Source of the DNA: Patescibacteria group bacterium
Lineage (GTDB): Bacteria > Patescibacteriota > Microgenomatia > UBA1400 > PJMF01
Assembly: GCA_018813375.1 (NCBI GenBank)
Contig: JAHJBU010000064.1
Location: forward strand, 1-18,250
Direction: 5' to 3'
DNA length: 18,250 nucleotides
Made by a program: the position numbers and the translations under genes
Notes under the pieces: generated by a model
The model's database searches: none
Told to the model about the DNA's origin: nothing
Seen by the model: the letters and a program-made list of their open reading frames with translations, nothing else
Shown here: positions 7,601 to 13,950 of the stretch, one piece after another
Layout of the letters: the number at the start of each line of letters is the position of its first letter
Position numbering within the stretch: position 1 is the first letter of the stretch

Positions 7601-9357
7601 AACTAACCAATCTAAAAATAGATTCTACTTATATAAACGAGATAACTTGTGAATTAACAAATTTTACAGAAGATGAAATTATTTCATATCTGAAATTTAT
7701 AAAAACTGAAAGAAAACTTGATGATCAATTTAATTTTGAAGAAAACAATTTCTATTCAGATAATATAAATACACTGGAACATTTGGTGGCTGCGCAAATG
7801 ACTTATTTTTTAGATAAAAGAATTATTGAATACTCAGGTAATTGCGCAGGTGAAGTTCAACTTTTAAAGAGTATTATAAAAAAGAAACAGAAATTTCCCA
7901 AGAAATTATTTAAAAATTTAAAAAAGGCATTTCCCTGTATTTTGGCTGGTGTCAGAGATTACGCGGAGTATATTCCTTTAGAAAAAGATCTTTTCGATTT
8001 AATAATTATTGATGAGGCATCTCAGGTAAGTATTGCGCAATCTCTTCCGGCATTGATTAGGGGAAAACAAGTCGTAGTCTTAGGAGATGATAAACAATTC
8101 TCGAATGTTAAGGCAAATAATGCAAGCAAAGTAACAAATCAAGAACTTAAAAACAAGGTTCAAAAAACTTTTATTGCGGAAAAAATTAATGGTGAAGATG
8201 ATCAAGGATGGTTAACCAAGGTTCAAGAAAATTTTGATATTAAAAACTCTATTCTAAAATTCATGCGATTTATTCGCAATTATGATTGTCAGTTAAAGAA
8301 GCACTTTAGATGCTATCCAGAAATTATCTCTTACTCTGATAAGTATTTCTACGATGGTGCCTTACAATGCATGAAGGTGAGGGGAATTCCAGTTAAAGAT
8401 GTAATAAAATTTGATGTTATTGACCACGATGGCAAAATTGATCAATCTAAAAATACAAACGAGTTAGAAATTAAATTCATAATTAAAAAATTAAAAGAAT
8501 TTAAAGACAACAACATAGAACAATCCATTGGGATCATTACTCCACACAGAGGGCAAGTCACTTTATTATTTGACAGAATAAATGAATTACCAGAAAGAGA
8601 TTGGTTGTTTGGAAAATGCAAATTGAAGATAATGACCTTTGATACCTGTCAGGGAGAAGAAAGAGATTATATTTTCTACTCGATGGTAGCAACGCATGAA
8701 AAAGATCAGCTAAATTGGATTTTCCCCGTAAACTTTTCGAGTATAAATGATGAAATTGAAGGTACTGTTAAATCGCAAAGACTTAATGTTGGCTTTAGTC
8801 GTGCAAAAGAATGTATTCACTTTGTGCTTAGTAAAAAACCAGAGGACTTTAGGGGAGAAATAAAAAATGCCTTATTGCACTACAAAAATGAATTAGAAGT
8901 AAGTAGAAAAACCAAGCAAGGAAATGTTGATCCTAACTCACCAATGGAAAGAAAAATTCGTCACTATTTTTATGAAACACAATTCTATAAAGACAATAAA
9001 GACAAAATTGAATTCATTTCACAGTTTCCCCTTGGGGAATATCTAAAGCAATTGAATCAAGATTATTCTCATCCTTTATATAAAGTTGACTTCCTACTTA
9101 TATATAAAAATGAAAAAATAATCATTGAATATGATGGCTTCAAAGAACACTTTAGTGAAACTAATGAAACTGTTAATGCTTCAAATTATAAATATTATAT
9201 GAACGAAGGTGATATATACCGTCAAAAAGTTCTCGAAGGTTATGGTTATAAGTTTTTAAGATTAAATAAATTTAATATGAGCAAAGATCCAGTTGATTCT
9301 TTTGATAAGAAACTCAATTCAATCGTAAAAAAAAAGCTAAAAACTCAGAGGTTTTAG
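4669..9357 (+). CDS. SF1 helicase (UPF1/DNA2-like) with C-terminal Vsr/DUF559-like nuclease
   Basis: A 1562-residue protein. Helicase motifs in order: Walker A GPPGTGKS (471-478); motif II DEAS (1115-1118); motif III GDDKQF (1139-1144); motif IV-like KKHFRCYPE (R1214); motif V TCQGEERDY (Q1328); motif VI NVGFSRAKE (R1378). About 630 residues, largely helical, separate motif I from II, as in large COG1112-type helicases. The C-terminus has E1427, D1474 and E1487-Y-D1489-G, then YRQKVLEGYGYKFLRLN. This is the PD-(D/E)XK layout of Vsr/DUF559-type nucleases. Such helicase-nuclease fusions are known from anti-phage systems, and the role here is inferred. The N-terminal 450 residues are unrecognised. 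The start is GTG 4669: a TAA lies just upstream in frame, there is no clear Shine-Dalgarno, and the next ATG is 4744. Reading may continue into the -1 frame at 9330. Confidence 0.88.
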   Translation: MTNSNNSNQENTEISSFVKEVARYFMSFLETDFKKRRLPKRNTIQKSKNGLKVAIDLDKYDSLKTVLQNNLNRGFPKEDFTIKKGAYTTNIPKTLLELISRKINKLSTNDLKIVFLEIEKEIDELSALYKKEHDKFLEEATEITKKILARTFVLPFLDDLDKPLENLNLADENSKYQLEIDIVDALFSYFEINFLDLLQTYSQHGKTFNLKKELKKIILLPELKTNLLSFFETFAVGDAFYDLYQLFRNNKLIDKTELYLYFYEVSLGNEKFPVLYLPLSVEKRDLSFKLKFDNRLFINTKAIDFVVQEYNLQVKQKATLAGEFERIIYLNDQSSFQPQLETIIKKLEIFFELNRNIDVSDPQKQKGINLIVSLSNKSYFYLFDTSDESLINDYEEILNDDGDLLEKFNELLNSFIEENPTPFMEEVEDEWDDRNISNKLVIESPIPLNDEQKKVLMALEKPDCKFLVLEGPPGTGKSHTITAIICKALLEEKSVLVLSDKKEALDVVEEKISETLNKIRHEDDFQNPILRLGRSGNKFYKIVQGQIIAKIKAHYRTYKNKKDDYDSARKEIAENLKTSIQDNIHYFENISIEDIDYYFSKTDKYKDFVWISDENLSELEPALLKLIATLGNIGKFKNLLIKHEWLENDNLKSIQDLREILTNIKSIKLLTNKYSKKYFEEIERLSKPKYVQTKIKFEDLIFLTEKISESNPDNNINELFQSFDSKIVISELKENLDKYNLLINIYHEVKRTLDQMIVNEKILDQFIVPDEISIDSAIDALRLYSNELGSYKKLVIGYLFQKDKIISSTRKFKKTFHYFKIENPEKKLDYINNVLDLYERLKLKANNNGLVDSETRSVFRLLTKKQSFGDLPKFTEKTSGLISDLLKYESYSILDCSNFAKVVELFNLIDDAEKYVDFMGVFESLDINLTKNSLFKKDTSKIISRLDQFISDFELSLTLKDDLKFIKQFSQQFSKLAQLTNLKIDSTYINEITCELTNFTEDEIISYLKFIKTERKLDDQFNFEENNFYSDNINTLEHLVAAQMTYFLDKRIIEYSGNCAGEVQLLKSIIKKKQKFPKKLFKNLKKAFPCILAGVRDYAEYIPLEKDLFDLIIIDEASQVSIAQSLPALIRGKQVVVLGDDKQFSNVKANNASKVTNQELKNKVQKTFIAEKINGEDDQGWLTKVQENFDIKNSILKFMRFIRNYDCQLKKHFRCYPEIISYSDKYFYDGALQCMKVRGIPVKDVIKFDVIDHDGKIDQSKNTNELEIKFIIKKLKEFKDNNIEQSIGIITPHRGQVTLLFDRINELPERDWLFGKCKLKIMTFDTCQGEERDYIFYSMVATHEKDQLNWIFPVNFSSINDEIEGTVKSQRLNVGFSRAKECIHFVLSKKPEDFRGEIKNALLHYKNELEVSRKTKQGNVDPNSPMERKIRHYFYETQFYKDNKDKIEFISQFPLGEYLKQLNQDYSHPLYKVDFLLIYKNEKIIIEYDGFKEHFSETNETVNASNYKYYMNEGDIYRQKVLEGYGYKFLRLNKFNMSKDPVDSFDKKLNSIVKKKLKTQRF
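9330..9357 (+). promoter_or_regulatory. Candidate -1 frameshift site (A-AAA-AAG plus hairpin)
   Basis: Nine A's (9327-9335) are followed by G. In the helicase frame the heptamer A-AAA-AAG (9330-9336) is the classic dnaX-type slippery sequence. Directly after it, CTAAAA (9337-9342) can pair with TTTTAG (9352-9357), a weak hairpin that overlaps the helicase stop at 9355. The -1 frame is open from 9309 to 10115 and has no ATG or GTG before the zinc ribbon. Slippage by RNA polymerase on the A-run, or a one-base assembly error, would have the same effect. Confidence 0.55.
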
Positions 9358-10115
9358 AAAATTACCACAAGCAAATTGAAAAATTAAAAAACAAACAAGA
9401 TAGAGCTTGTGATGGATGTGGCAAAATTTACAACAAAAACTATTTTCCTTTTAAAGGAATAGAATTATGCTTACTGTGTTACGAGAAAAAAAGAGGAATT
9501 ACTCTGCATTCTTTTAGATCTAGATTGGGTTATTCTCAAATTAATATTTACAAAAATATTTATTTATGCAAAGCAAGTCCCGAATTAGATTCGATAACGA
9601 ACAAAACTTTTTCATTGATAAGTTCTCTAAAAACCATTGAAGATAATTCAAATAAAATACTAGTAATTCTTTCAAAAAAACCTGGATTAAAAGCAAGAGA
9701 AATCGCCGGGATTCTCAATATTGATAAAACAATAGTAAATAGCATTCTATATGGTAAATTAAAAGAAAAATGTCAAATAGATGGTAATTTTTTTTGGTAC
9801 TTAAAAAAAGATTGTGTAGACAAAAAATCTAAAAAGTTAGCAGTATCTAAAATAGAATTACTTAAAAAAGCCGTTGGAGAGAATATTTCAATTCAAATGA
9901 TTTATAAAGGATTTAACAGAATTATACTTCCGTATAGTGTTAATAATAAATATTGTGTGGGTTTCTGTACGTTGAGGAATGATTTGAGGACATTTAGAAT
10001 TGATAGAATGAGAGAAATATCAATGGGAGATAACTTTGAACCCAATCGAGGTTTTTTCCAAAAAGCTGAAAAACAAGTAGATGAAGCTCAGTATTATAAA
10101 AAAAAGTATTACTAA
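9336..10115 (+). CDS. Zinc ribbon, winged HTH and WYL segment, probably frameshift extension of the helicase
   Basis: Open in the -1 frame relative to the helicase, and given here from the first codon after the proposed slip. Early on it encodes a zinc ribbon, CDGCG...CLLCY (cysteines at 9408, 9417, 9456 and 9465). Next comes a winged helix-turn-helix (GLKAREIAGILNIDKTIV, then a wing ending in FFWYL). Last is a WYL-type domain: ISIQMIYKGF, ILPYSV, and YCVGFCTLRND with RTFRIDRM. WYL domains bind ligands or nucleic acids and regulate many defence loci. The first standard start codon is TTG 9525, which would delete the whole zinc ribbon, so a separate protein starting there is the less natural reading. 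Fused, the product would be about 1810 residues. The stop overlaps that of the convergent DUF2779 gene. Confidence 0.7.
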   Translation, partial: AKNSEVLENYHKQIEKLKNKQDRACDGCGKIYNKNYFPFKGIELCLLCYEKKRGITLHSFRSRLGYSQINIYKNIYLCKASPELDSITNKTFSLISSLKTIEDNSNKILVILSKKPGLKAREIAGILNIDKTIVNSILYGKLKEKCQIDGNFFWYLKKDCVDKKSKKLAVSKIELLKKAVGENISIQMIYKGFNRIILPYSVNNKYCVGFCTLRNDLRTFRIDRMREISMGDNFEPNRGFFQKAEKQVDEAQYYKKKYY

Positions 10116-11530
10116 TTTAATAAAAATAGTTTCCTCCAAATCTCCACCATCGCCAGTGTATCTAGCTCGCAGTATTTTAATAAATCCTGCTTAATTTTTT
10201 CTTTTGCTTCTTTGCTAATTTTCCCATCCACCATCTCCCACCACTTGGTCATGGCAGTAGCTCCTTCACCAATCTCCATTCCATCATAACTAAGATCTGG
10301 TACCAAAACTGGTAAAACTTTTTTAATTGAGGCACTCCCATGAAAACGATAATCAACAAATAAGCCATCTTTAAAGATATCCATCAAGTCATAAACTCGC
10401 TGATTAATAGCTTCCATCTCAGCTGCATACAGTGGCTGAAGTAAGGCTAGCTCTTCATTGCACTTCATCTCAAAACTTTTATTCCACACGATAATTGAAC
10501 CCTCATTGCCGATTACTTTAAGTAATTCTTCAACCAATTGCTGACTAGACTCACTTTTATTATCAATAATAAACTCATAATGCTTTAGTTGCTCATCATC
10601 AGGACTTTCCATAACATGCAAAGAATATTGAAAAGTAATGTGCTGGTAGGGTTTATAGTTATCATGAATAGGAGTGGCTGGCCCATAGGTTTCATAGTCT
10701 AGAAAATATAAAGGAAAACTCAGGTTACCCAGCTCTCTTTTTATGCTTTCCTCATCAATAATGGGTTGTTTTTGTTTAATTGATCTAACTTGAAGAAGTT
10801 GCTTGGGATTTAACTCCTCTTCTTCACTAATATCTACTAAATCTTGATAGCCTTGAGCTATTAACTTTTCATACTGACCCACCTTCCACCAGCTTAGATC
10901 ATAGATAGGATACTCACTCAAGTTTGGATGGCACAACTGCTTGCAGGGGCAATCTTTGGGCTTATAGCAGTGCTCTTCTAGCATAGCCTCAGATTGATTC
11001 ATTGCCTCCCAAGCTTTAGCTCTTAGAGCAAACACTACGTCTTCTAGCTTACTCACCACTTTCTCCATATCTTCAGTTTTAAAGAACTCATTTAAATCCA
11101 GCTCACCATCTTTGACATAGTCGTTATTTACATAAACTAGATAAATTTTATTGACCTTGAGTGTTGATTTGCCTATTAAGTACTGAAAAGTGACATCATA
11201 TTTATTCTGCTTATCTATCTTGGTGCTGCTTTTAATTTCATAGAGATCATAGGTGTCATTATCAACATCATGGATTAAGGCATCAATTTGAGCCTCATAG
11301 TTACCATCAATTAACTGATATTGAAACTCAAGGGTGCTGCCTGATGGATACTCACTCTCAACCTTTTGCTGTAAGTACTTCTTAGCTAATTTTTCAACTT
11401 CATAACCCTGTCTAGCTATGAGTTGTTCATAAACAGAAAAACTCTTACTCTCCAATTGATTATTAGCATCTGCCCATAAATGCAGGGGTGAATCAAGAAA
11501 AGTCAAAAAGTTTGATTTAGTCAAAGTCAT
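10112..11530 (-). CDS. DUF2779 protein: RecB/Cas4-like nuclease plus DEDD exonuclease
   Basis: A 472-residue protein matching the DUF2779 family in layout. The N-terminal half has a RecB/Cas4-like core (QIDALI with D83; YEIKSS with E98 and K100). A cysteine cluster, C188, C194, C196 and C200, follows (HCYKPKDCPCKQLC) and may ligate Fe-S or zinc. The C-terminal half is a DEDD 3'-5' exonuclease fold: FLDYET (D278, E280), VWNKSFE (N350), VYDLMD (D381/D384) and YCELDTLAM (D457). Both nuclease halves therefore keep their key acids. The cellular role is not established, and DNA processing in repair or defence is inferred. The start has TATAAT (minus strand, 11537-11542) 6 nt upstream and no Shine-Dalgarno, so it is probably leaderless. 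It converges on the WYL gene with overlapping stop codons. Confidence 0.87.
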   Translation of the reverse strand: MTLTKSNFLTFLDSPLHLWADANNQLESKSFSVYEQLIARQGYEVEKLAKKYLQQKVESEYPSGSTLEFQYQLIDGNYEAQIDALIHDVDNDTYDLYEIKSSTKIDKQNKYDVTFQYLIGKSTLKVNKIYLVYVNNDYVKDGELDLNEFFKTEDMEKVVSKLEDVVFALRAKAWEAMNQSEAMLEEHCYKPKDCPCKQLCHPNLSEYPIYDLSWWKVGQYEKLIAQGYQDLVDISEEEELNPKQLLQVRSIKQKQPIIDEESIKRELGNLSFPLYFLDYETYGPATPIHDNYKPYQHITFQYSLHVMESPDDEQLKHYEFIIDNKSESSQQLVEELLKVIGNEGSIIVWNKSFEMKCNEELALLQPLYAAEMEAINQRVYDLMDIFKDGLFVDYRFHGSASIKKVLPVLVPDLSYDGMEIGEGATAMTKWWEMVDGKISKEAKEKIKQDLLKYCELDTLAMVEIWRKLFLLN

Positions 11531-11535
11531 GTGGT

Positions 11536-11547
11536 GATTATATAATC
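11536..11547. promoter_or_regulatory. Divergent overlapping -10 boxes (GATTATATAATC palindrome)
   Basis: A 12-bp perfect palindrome contains TATAAT on both strands: 11537-11542 (minus) lies 6 nt before the DUF2779 ATG, and 11541-11546 (plus) lies 10 nt before the small ORF at 11557. One overlapping site could drive both directions, making the two transcripts compete. Confidence 0.55.
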
Positions 11548-11556
11548 AAACCAACT

Positions 11557-11613
11557 ATGTTCGAAGACACCAAAGAAGATCTGATTGATGAGCTGGAAAG
11601 TGAGCGAAGTTAA
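11557..11613 (+). CDS. Tiny ORF of 18 residues, leader peptide or gene remnant
   Basis: ATG 11557 encodes MFEDTKEDLIDELESERS and stops one base before the ATG at 11615. It is acidic and would form a helix. It lies just after a plus-strand TATAAT, so it would be the first ORF on that transcript. It resembles nothing I can name; it may be a leader that couples translation to the next gene, or the 5' scrap of an older gene. Confidence 0.3.
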   Translation: MFEDTKEDLIDELESERS

Positions 11614-11614
11614 A

Positions 11615-11974
11615 ATGAAAAATGATCCAAAACCAGAACCGTGGGTTGTTTTCATCAATTGGTTAATGGTTGAAATATTTACTTTATATTTTCGCTTAAA
11701 ACGACTTTTCTTTGAAAAAAGTTACTACAATAATCATCATTTATCTGTCACATTTAAAGATTGGAAATTCGCTATAAGCTGGGCTGACCATAAAACATAT
11801 ACCCAAGAAATAGAAACAGCCCTTAGCAAACTACAAGAAGAGTTACTGGCAGATGAATTTATCACTGAAGCATTGCTATTGTGCAAAAACTGCAACTTTC
11901 TCATTTTTGATTGCGGTGATGAAGATAGATTTGTCCAATTCTGGCTAGGCGATGGAAAAATCATGGGCAATTGA
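11615..11974 (+). CDS. Hypothetical protein, 119 residues
   Basis: No recognised family. The N-terminus has a hydrophobic stretch (VVFINWLMVEIFTLYF, about 11-26), which could be a single membrane anchor or buried helix. It is followed by a basic patch (RLKRLFFEK), a helical region with KLQEELL, and a compact end with paired cysteines (LLCKNCNFLIFDCGDED) that could bind metal or form a folded core. ATG 11615 is chosen because it follows the stop of the tiny ORF by one base. ATG 11588 or TTG 11585 in the same frame would add 9-10 residues. The stop lies 3 nt before the next gene, so the two are surely co-transcribed. Confidence 0.6.
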   Translation: MKNDPKPEPWVVFINWLMVEIFTLYFRLKRLFFEKSYYNNHHLSVTFKDWKFAISWADHKTYTQEIETALSKLQEELLADEFITEALLLCKNCNFLIFDCGDEDRFVQFWLGDGKIMGN

Positions 11975-11977
11975 CCG

Positions 11978-12241
11978 ATGGCTAAGGGTAATAAACTTAA
12001 GAGATATGCCTATCCCATGCTAGGTGTACTAAATGAACTCGGAATTACTCGAGACTTTATTAATGATGGCAAATGGCCCAAAAAACTTCATCACTGCTAC
12101 ACCTATGTAAAAAATAAAGATTATGAAGAATATGTGATGAGCTTTGGTAAAGATATTGAGCTAGCGACCAAATTTACAACCCTAGTAATGACCGAAGTAT
12201 TTAAAGGTAAGTTAGATAAGCTTAAATTCAAAGTCGGATGA
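11978..12241 (+). CDS. Hypothetical protein, 87 residues
   Basis: No recognised family. A basic protein (MAKGNKLKRY start, several K/R clusters) with a likely mixed fold, and no signal peptide, membrane helix or metal motif. It begins 3 nt after the preceding stop. That tight spacing suggests one transcript and perhaps a joint function with the 119-residue neighbour. No independent promoter is seen. A TGTCCC repeat begins 2 bp after its stop. Confidence 0.6.
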   Translation: MAKGNKLKRYAYPMLGVLNELGITRDFINDGKWPKKLHHCYTYVKNKDYEEYVMSFGKDIELATKFTTLVMTEVFKGKLDKLKFKVG

Positions 12242-12242
12242 G

Positions 12243-12314
12243 CTTTTTTACAGTGTCCCATTTGTCTCATTTTGAGTATAATCACCTCTAGTTAAGGAGT
12301 TAGCTTATGGGACA
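12243..12314 (+). repeat. Dispersed repeat copy 2 in a 61-bp inverted-repeat element
   Basis: 12243-12273 matches 4158-4188 (30/31). TGTCCCAT (12254-12261) is the exact inverse of ATGGGACA (12307-12314), enclosing a 61-bp unit with TATAAT (12277-12282), AAGGAG (12294-12299) and an ATG at 12307. The only ORF from that ATG has 28 codons (stop at 12391). A -10, ribosome site and start inside a terminal repeat is what the 5' end of a transposase gene would look like, so this may be a decayed insertion-sequence edge or a MITE. Confidence 0.55.
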
Positions 12315-12315
12315 T

Positions 12316-12343
12316 TGGGGTTCCAGACCCAGGTCCTCCGCCA
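12316..12343 (+). repeat. Third tRNA-3'-end-like scar
   Basis: GGTTCCAGACCCA-GGTC-CTCCGCCA shares its left half with 4482-4504 and its CCCA-N4-CTCCGC core with both other scars. This copy ends in a full CCA after G, as a tRNA gene would. No tRNA body precedes it. It marks the right edge of the helicase/DUF2779 module. Confidence 0.5.
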
Positions 12344-12355
12344 GAAAAAATAATT

Positions 12356-12538
12356 ATGATATCTCGAGAAGAAAAATTACCTCTTACATTTAGTAGAGGT
12401 GTAGCGGCAGTTTTGTCTTATCAAGGCAATCTCTACGGCATCCCCACTCAATTTGAAGATCAAGATAACATTGAACAATTACGACCCTTTGCTGCTTCTA
12501 TAATGAATAACAGATTACAAAAACCAGCAAATACCTAA
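12356..12538 (+). CDS. Small hypothetical protein upstream of RhuM
   Basis: A 60-residue ORF ending 6 nt before the RhuM start on the same strand, so probably co-transcribed with it. No family is recognised. The sequence is soluble-looking, with LYGIPTQFEDQDN in the middle and an amphipathic end. There is no Shine-Dalgarno. It begins just after the tRNA-like scar, so it may be a gene whose 5' end was replaced by the insertion. A small upstream partner (for example an antitoxin) is possible, but nothing seen proves it. Confidence 0.4.
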   Translation: MISREEKLPLTFSRGVAAVLSYQGNLYGIPTQFEDQDNIEQLRPFAASIMNNRLQKPANT

Positions 12539-12544
12539 TTAATT

Positions 12545-13543
12545 ATGTCAAAATCCAATAACCCAATCATTAAAAACTCCCAGCTAGTTATCTATCGCAC
12601 AAATAACGGAGAAACAAAGCTTCAAGTTAAGCTAGATGAAGAAACAGTGTGGCTTACTATAAAACAAATGACATTGCTTTTTGGAAAAGCAAAGTCAACT
12701 ATTAATGAACATATACTTAATATTTTTAAAGAAAATGAGTTAAAAAAAGAAGAATCGTTGAGAAAAAACGGAATTTCCGATTTTTCTACAAAACCTACTA
12801 ATTTTTATAATCTCGACGTTATCATTTCTGTTGGCTATCGTGTCAAATCCCCTCAGGGAACACAGTTTAGACAATGGGCAACCAAGCGGATTCAGGAATA
12901 TATAGTAAAAGGTTTCGCCATAGATGATGACCGTCTCAAGCAAGAAGGAGCTAGATCTAGATATTTTGAAGAACTCCTACAAAGAATCAGAGATATTCGC
13001 AGCAGTGAACGTAATTTTTATCAAAAGGTAACCGATATTTATGCTAGTAGCATTGATTATAAAAAAGATGACAAATTAACCAAAGATTTTTTCGCTACCG
13101 TACAAAACAAAATGCATTTTGCTATACACGGTCATACAGCTGCAGAACTTATTAATTCGCGAGTTGATAGTACAAAACTACTATTGGGGCTAACCAATTT
13201 TAAGGGCAAGTATATTACCATTAGAGATATTGGTATTGCTAAAAACTATTTTTCAGAAAAAGAAATAAAACAACTTAACTTGATTGTATCCATGTATCTT
13301 GATTTTGCAGAACTTCAAGCTACGAATGTCAGACCTATGAAAATGAAAGACTGGATCGATAAATTAGAGTTTTTTCTAAAAGGAGCAGAAAAAGAAATTC
13401 TGCAAAACAGCGGTATAATAAGCCATAAGAAAGCAATTAATAAAGCAAAATCTGAATACAAAAAATATAGAAAAGAAAATGATAAAAAATATATCTCTGA
13501 TTTTGATCAACAAGTAAAAAAGCTGTTAAAACTCAATCCATAA
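12545..13543 (+). CDS. RhuM family protein (COG3943)
   Basis: A 332-residue protein, the usual size for RhuM. The N-terminal DNA-binding-like part has the family strings TKLQVKLDEETVWLT, QMTLLFGKAKSTINEHI and NIFKENEL (about 20-65), then FYNLDVIISVGYRVKSPQG (about 88-106) and FRQWATKRIQEYIVKGFAID. The C-terminal domain carries FYQKVTDIYASSIDY, FFATVQNKMHFAIHGHTAAELI and the end of the conserved DWIDKLEFFL block. RhuM was named from a Salmonella pathogenicity island, and its molecular role is not settled. Between the two N-terminal blocks the coding DNA forms a hairpin (12761-12787) where the family consensus is usually variable. A truncated RhuM copy follows directly. Confidence 0.88.
   Translation: MSKSNNPIIKNSQLVIYRTNNGETKLQVKLDEETVWLTIKQMTLLFGKAKSTINEHILNIFKENELKKEESLRKNGISDFSTKPTNFYNLDVIISVGYRVKSPQGTQFRQWATKRIQEYIVKGFAIDDDRLKQEGARSRYFEELLQRIRDIRSSERNFYQKVTDIYASSIDYKKDDKLTKDFFATVQNKMHFAIHGHTAAELINSRVDSTKLLLGLTNFKGKYITIRDIGIAKNYFSEKEIKQLNLIVSMYLDFAELQATNVRPMKMKDWIDKLEFFLKGAEKEILQNSGIISHKKAINKAKSEYKKYRKENDKKYISDFDQQVKKLLKLNP
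12761..12787 (+). repeat. Intragenic hairpin in RhuM
   Basis: AGAAAAA-A-CGGAA, centre T, TTCCG-A-TTTTTCT: twelve pairs with one A/A mismatch. It lies inside codons between the NIFKENEL and FYNLDVIIS blocks. Confidence 0.6.
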
Positions 13544-13548
13544 TAATT

Positions 13549-13831
13549 ATGTCAAAAATTTACGAATCCCACCTAGAAGAAGCAGTAATAAATCCTTTAC
13601 CATCAAAAATTCAGCAACTTCGTCATTTTTAAAACAAATGAGGGTAAAGTCAATATTGATGTATTTTTTGCAAATGACACCTTATGGCTAACACAAAAAT
13701 TAATAGCACAACTATTTGAAAAAAGTAGGACAACAATTGCAGAGTATCTAAAAAATATTTTTGAATCGGGAGAACTAAATAAAAAAGTGGTGTGTCGGGA
13801 TTTCCGACATACCACTTTTCAATTAAACTAG
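13549..13831 (+). pseudogene. Broken RhuM gene, N-terminal remnant
   Basis: ATG 13549 opens a reading frame that stops at 13630-13632 after 27 codons. Shifting by one base at the T-run (13626-13630) restores clear RhuM sequence: TNEGKVNIDVFFANDTLWLT, then QLFEKSRTTIAEYLKNIFES and GELNKKVVCRDFRHTT. It then ends at TAG 13829, before the FYNLDVIISVGYRV block. The gene has thus lost frame early and the last two-thirds of the protein. It lies 5 bp after the intact RhuM and is a divergent paralogue, not a direct copy. Confidence 0.85.
13783..13819 (+). repeat. Intragenic hairpin in the RhuM remnant
   Basis: AAAAGTGGTGTGTCGG, loop GATTT, CCGACATACCACTTTT: a 16-bp stem with a single G-U position. 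It encodes KKVVCRDFRHTTF and sits where the intact RhuM also has a hairpin. The U-rich end could act as a terminator, but the position matches the coding hairpins of the related genes. Confidence 0.8.
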
Positions 13832-13929
13832 AAAAAGCAAATTGGATGGCAACAATGGAGCGCTATGACAACCCAGACATAGCTGATATTTTAAATGATA
13901 AAGGTAAAATTCAATTTAACAACCTGTAG
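13832..13929 (+). pseudogene. C-terminal remnant of an unidentified gene
   Basis: In the frame after the RhuM remnant (ATG 13846) the sequence reads MATMERYDNPDIADILNDKG and ends at TAG 13927. The frame is open upstream through KLEKANW. It does not match the RhuM C-terminus and I cannot name it. It is probably the tail of another gene, joined when the RhuM copy was truncated. Confidence 0.35.
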
Positions 13930-13938
13930 AAGTTACTT

Positions 13939-13944
13939 TATACT
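13939..13944 (+). promoter_or_regulatory. -10 box of the histidine phosphatase gene
   Basis: TATACT ends 6 nt before the ATG at 13951 and no Shine-Dalgarno is seen, so the message is probably leaderless. Confidence 0.45.
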
Positions 13945-13950
13945 AGTTAT

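Noticed and set aside
12307..12393. 28-codon ORF with a good AAGGAG site
   Set aside because: It crosses the inverted-repeat end and the tRNA-like scar and has no protein-like character; more likely a cut-off start of a lost gene.
13603..13815. 70-codon minus-strand ORF
   Set aside because: It is antisense to clear RhuM family sequence in the broken gene on the plus strand.
13783..13819. Intrinsic terminator call for the 16-bp hairpin
   Set aside because: The arms are codons of the conserved VCRDFRHT segment, and the related genes have hairpins at the same place, so a plain terminator is not the best reading.
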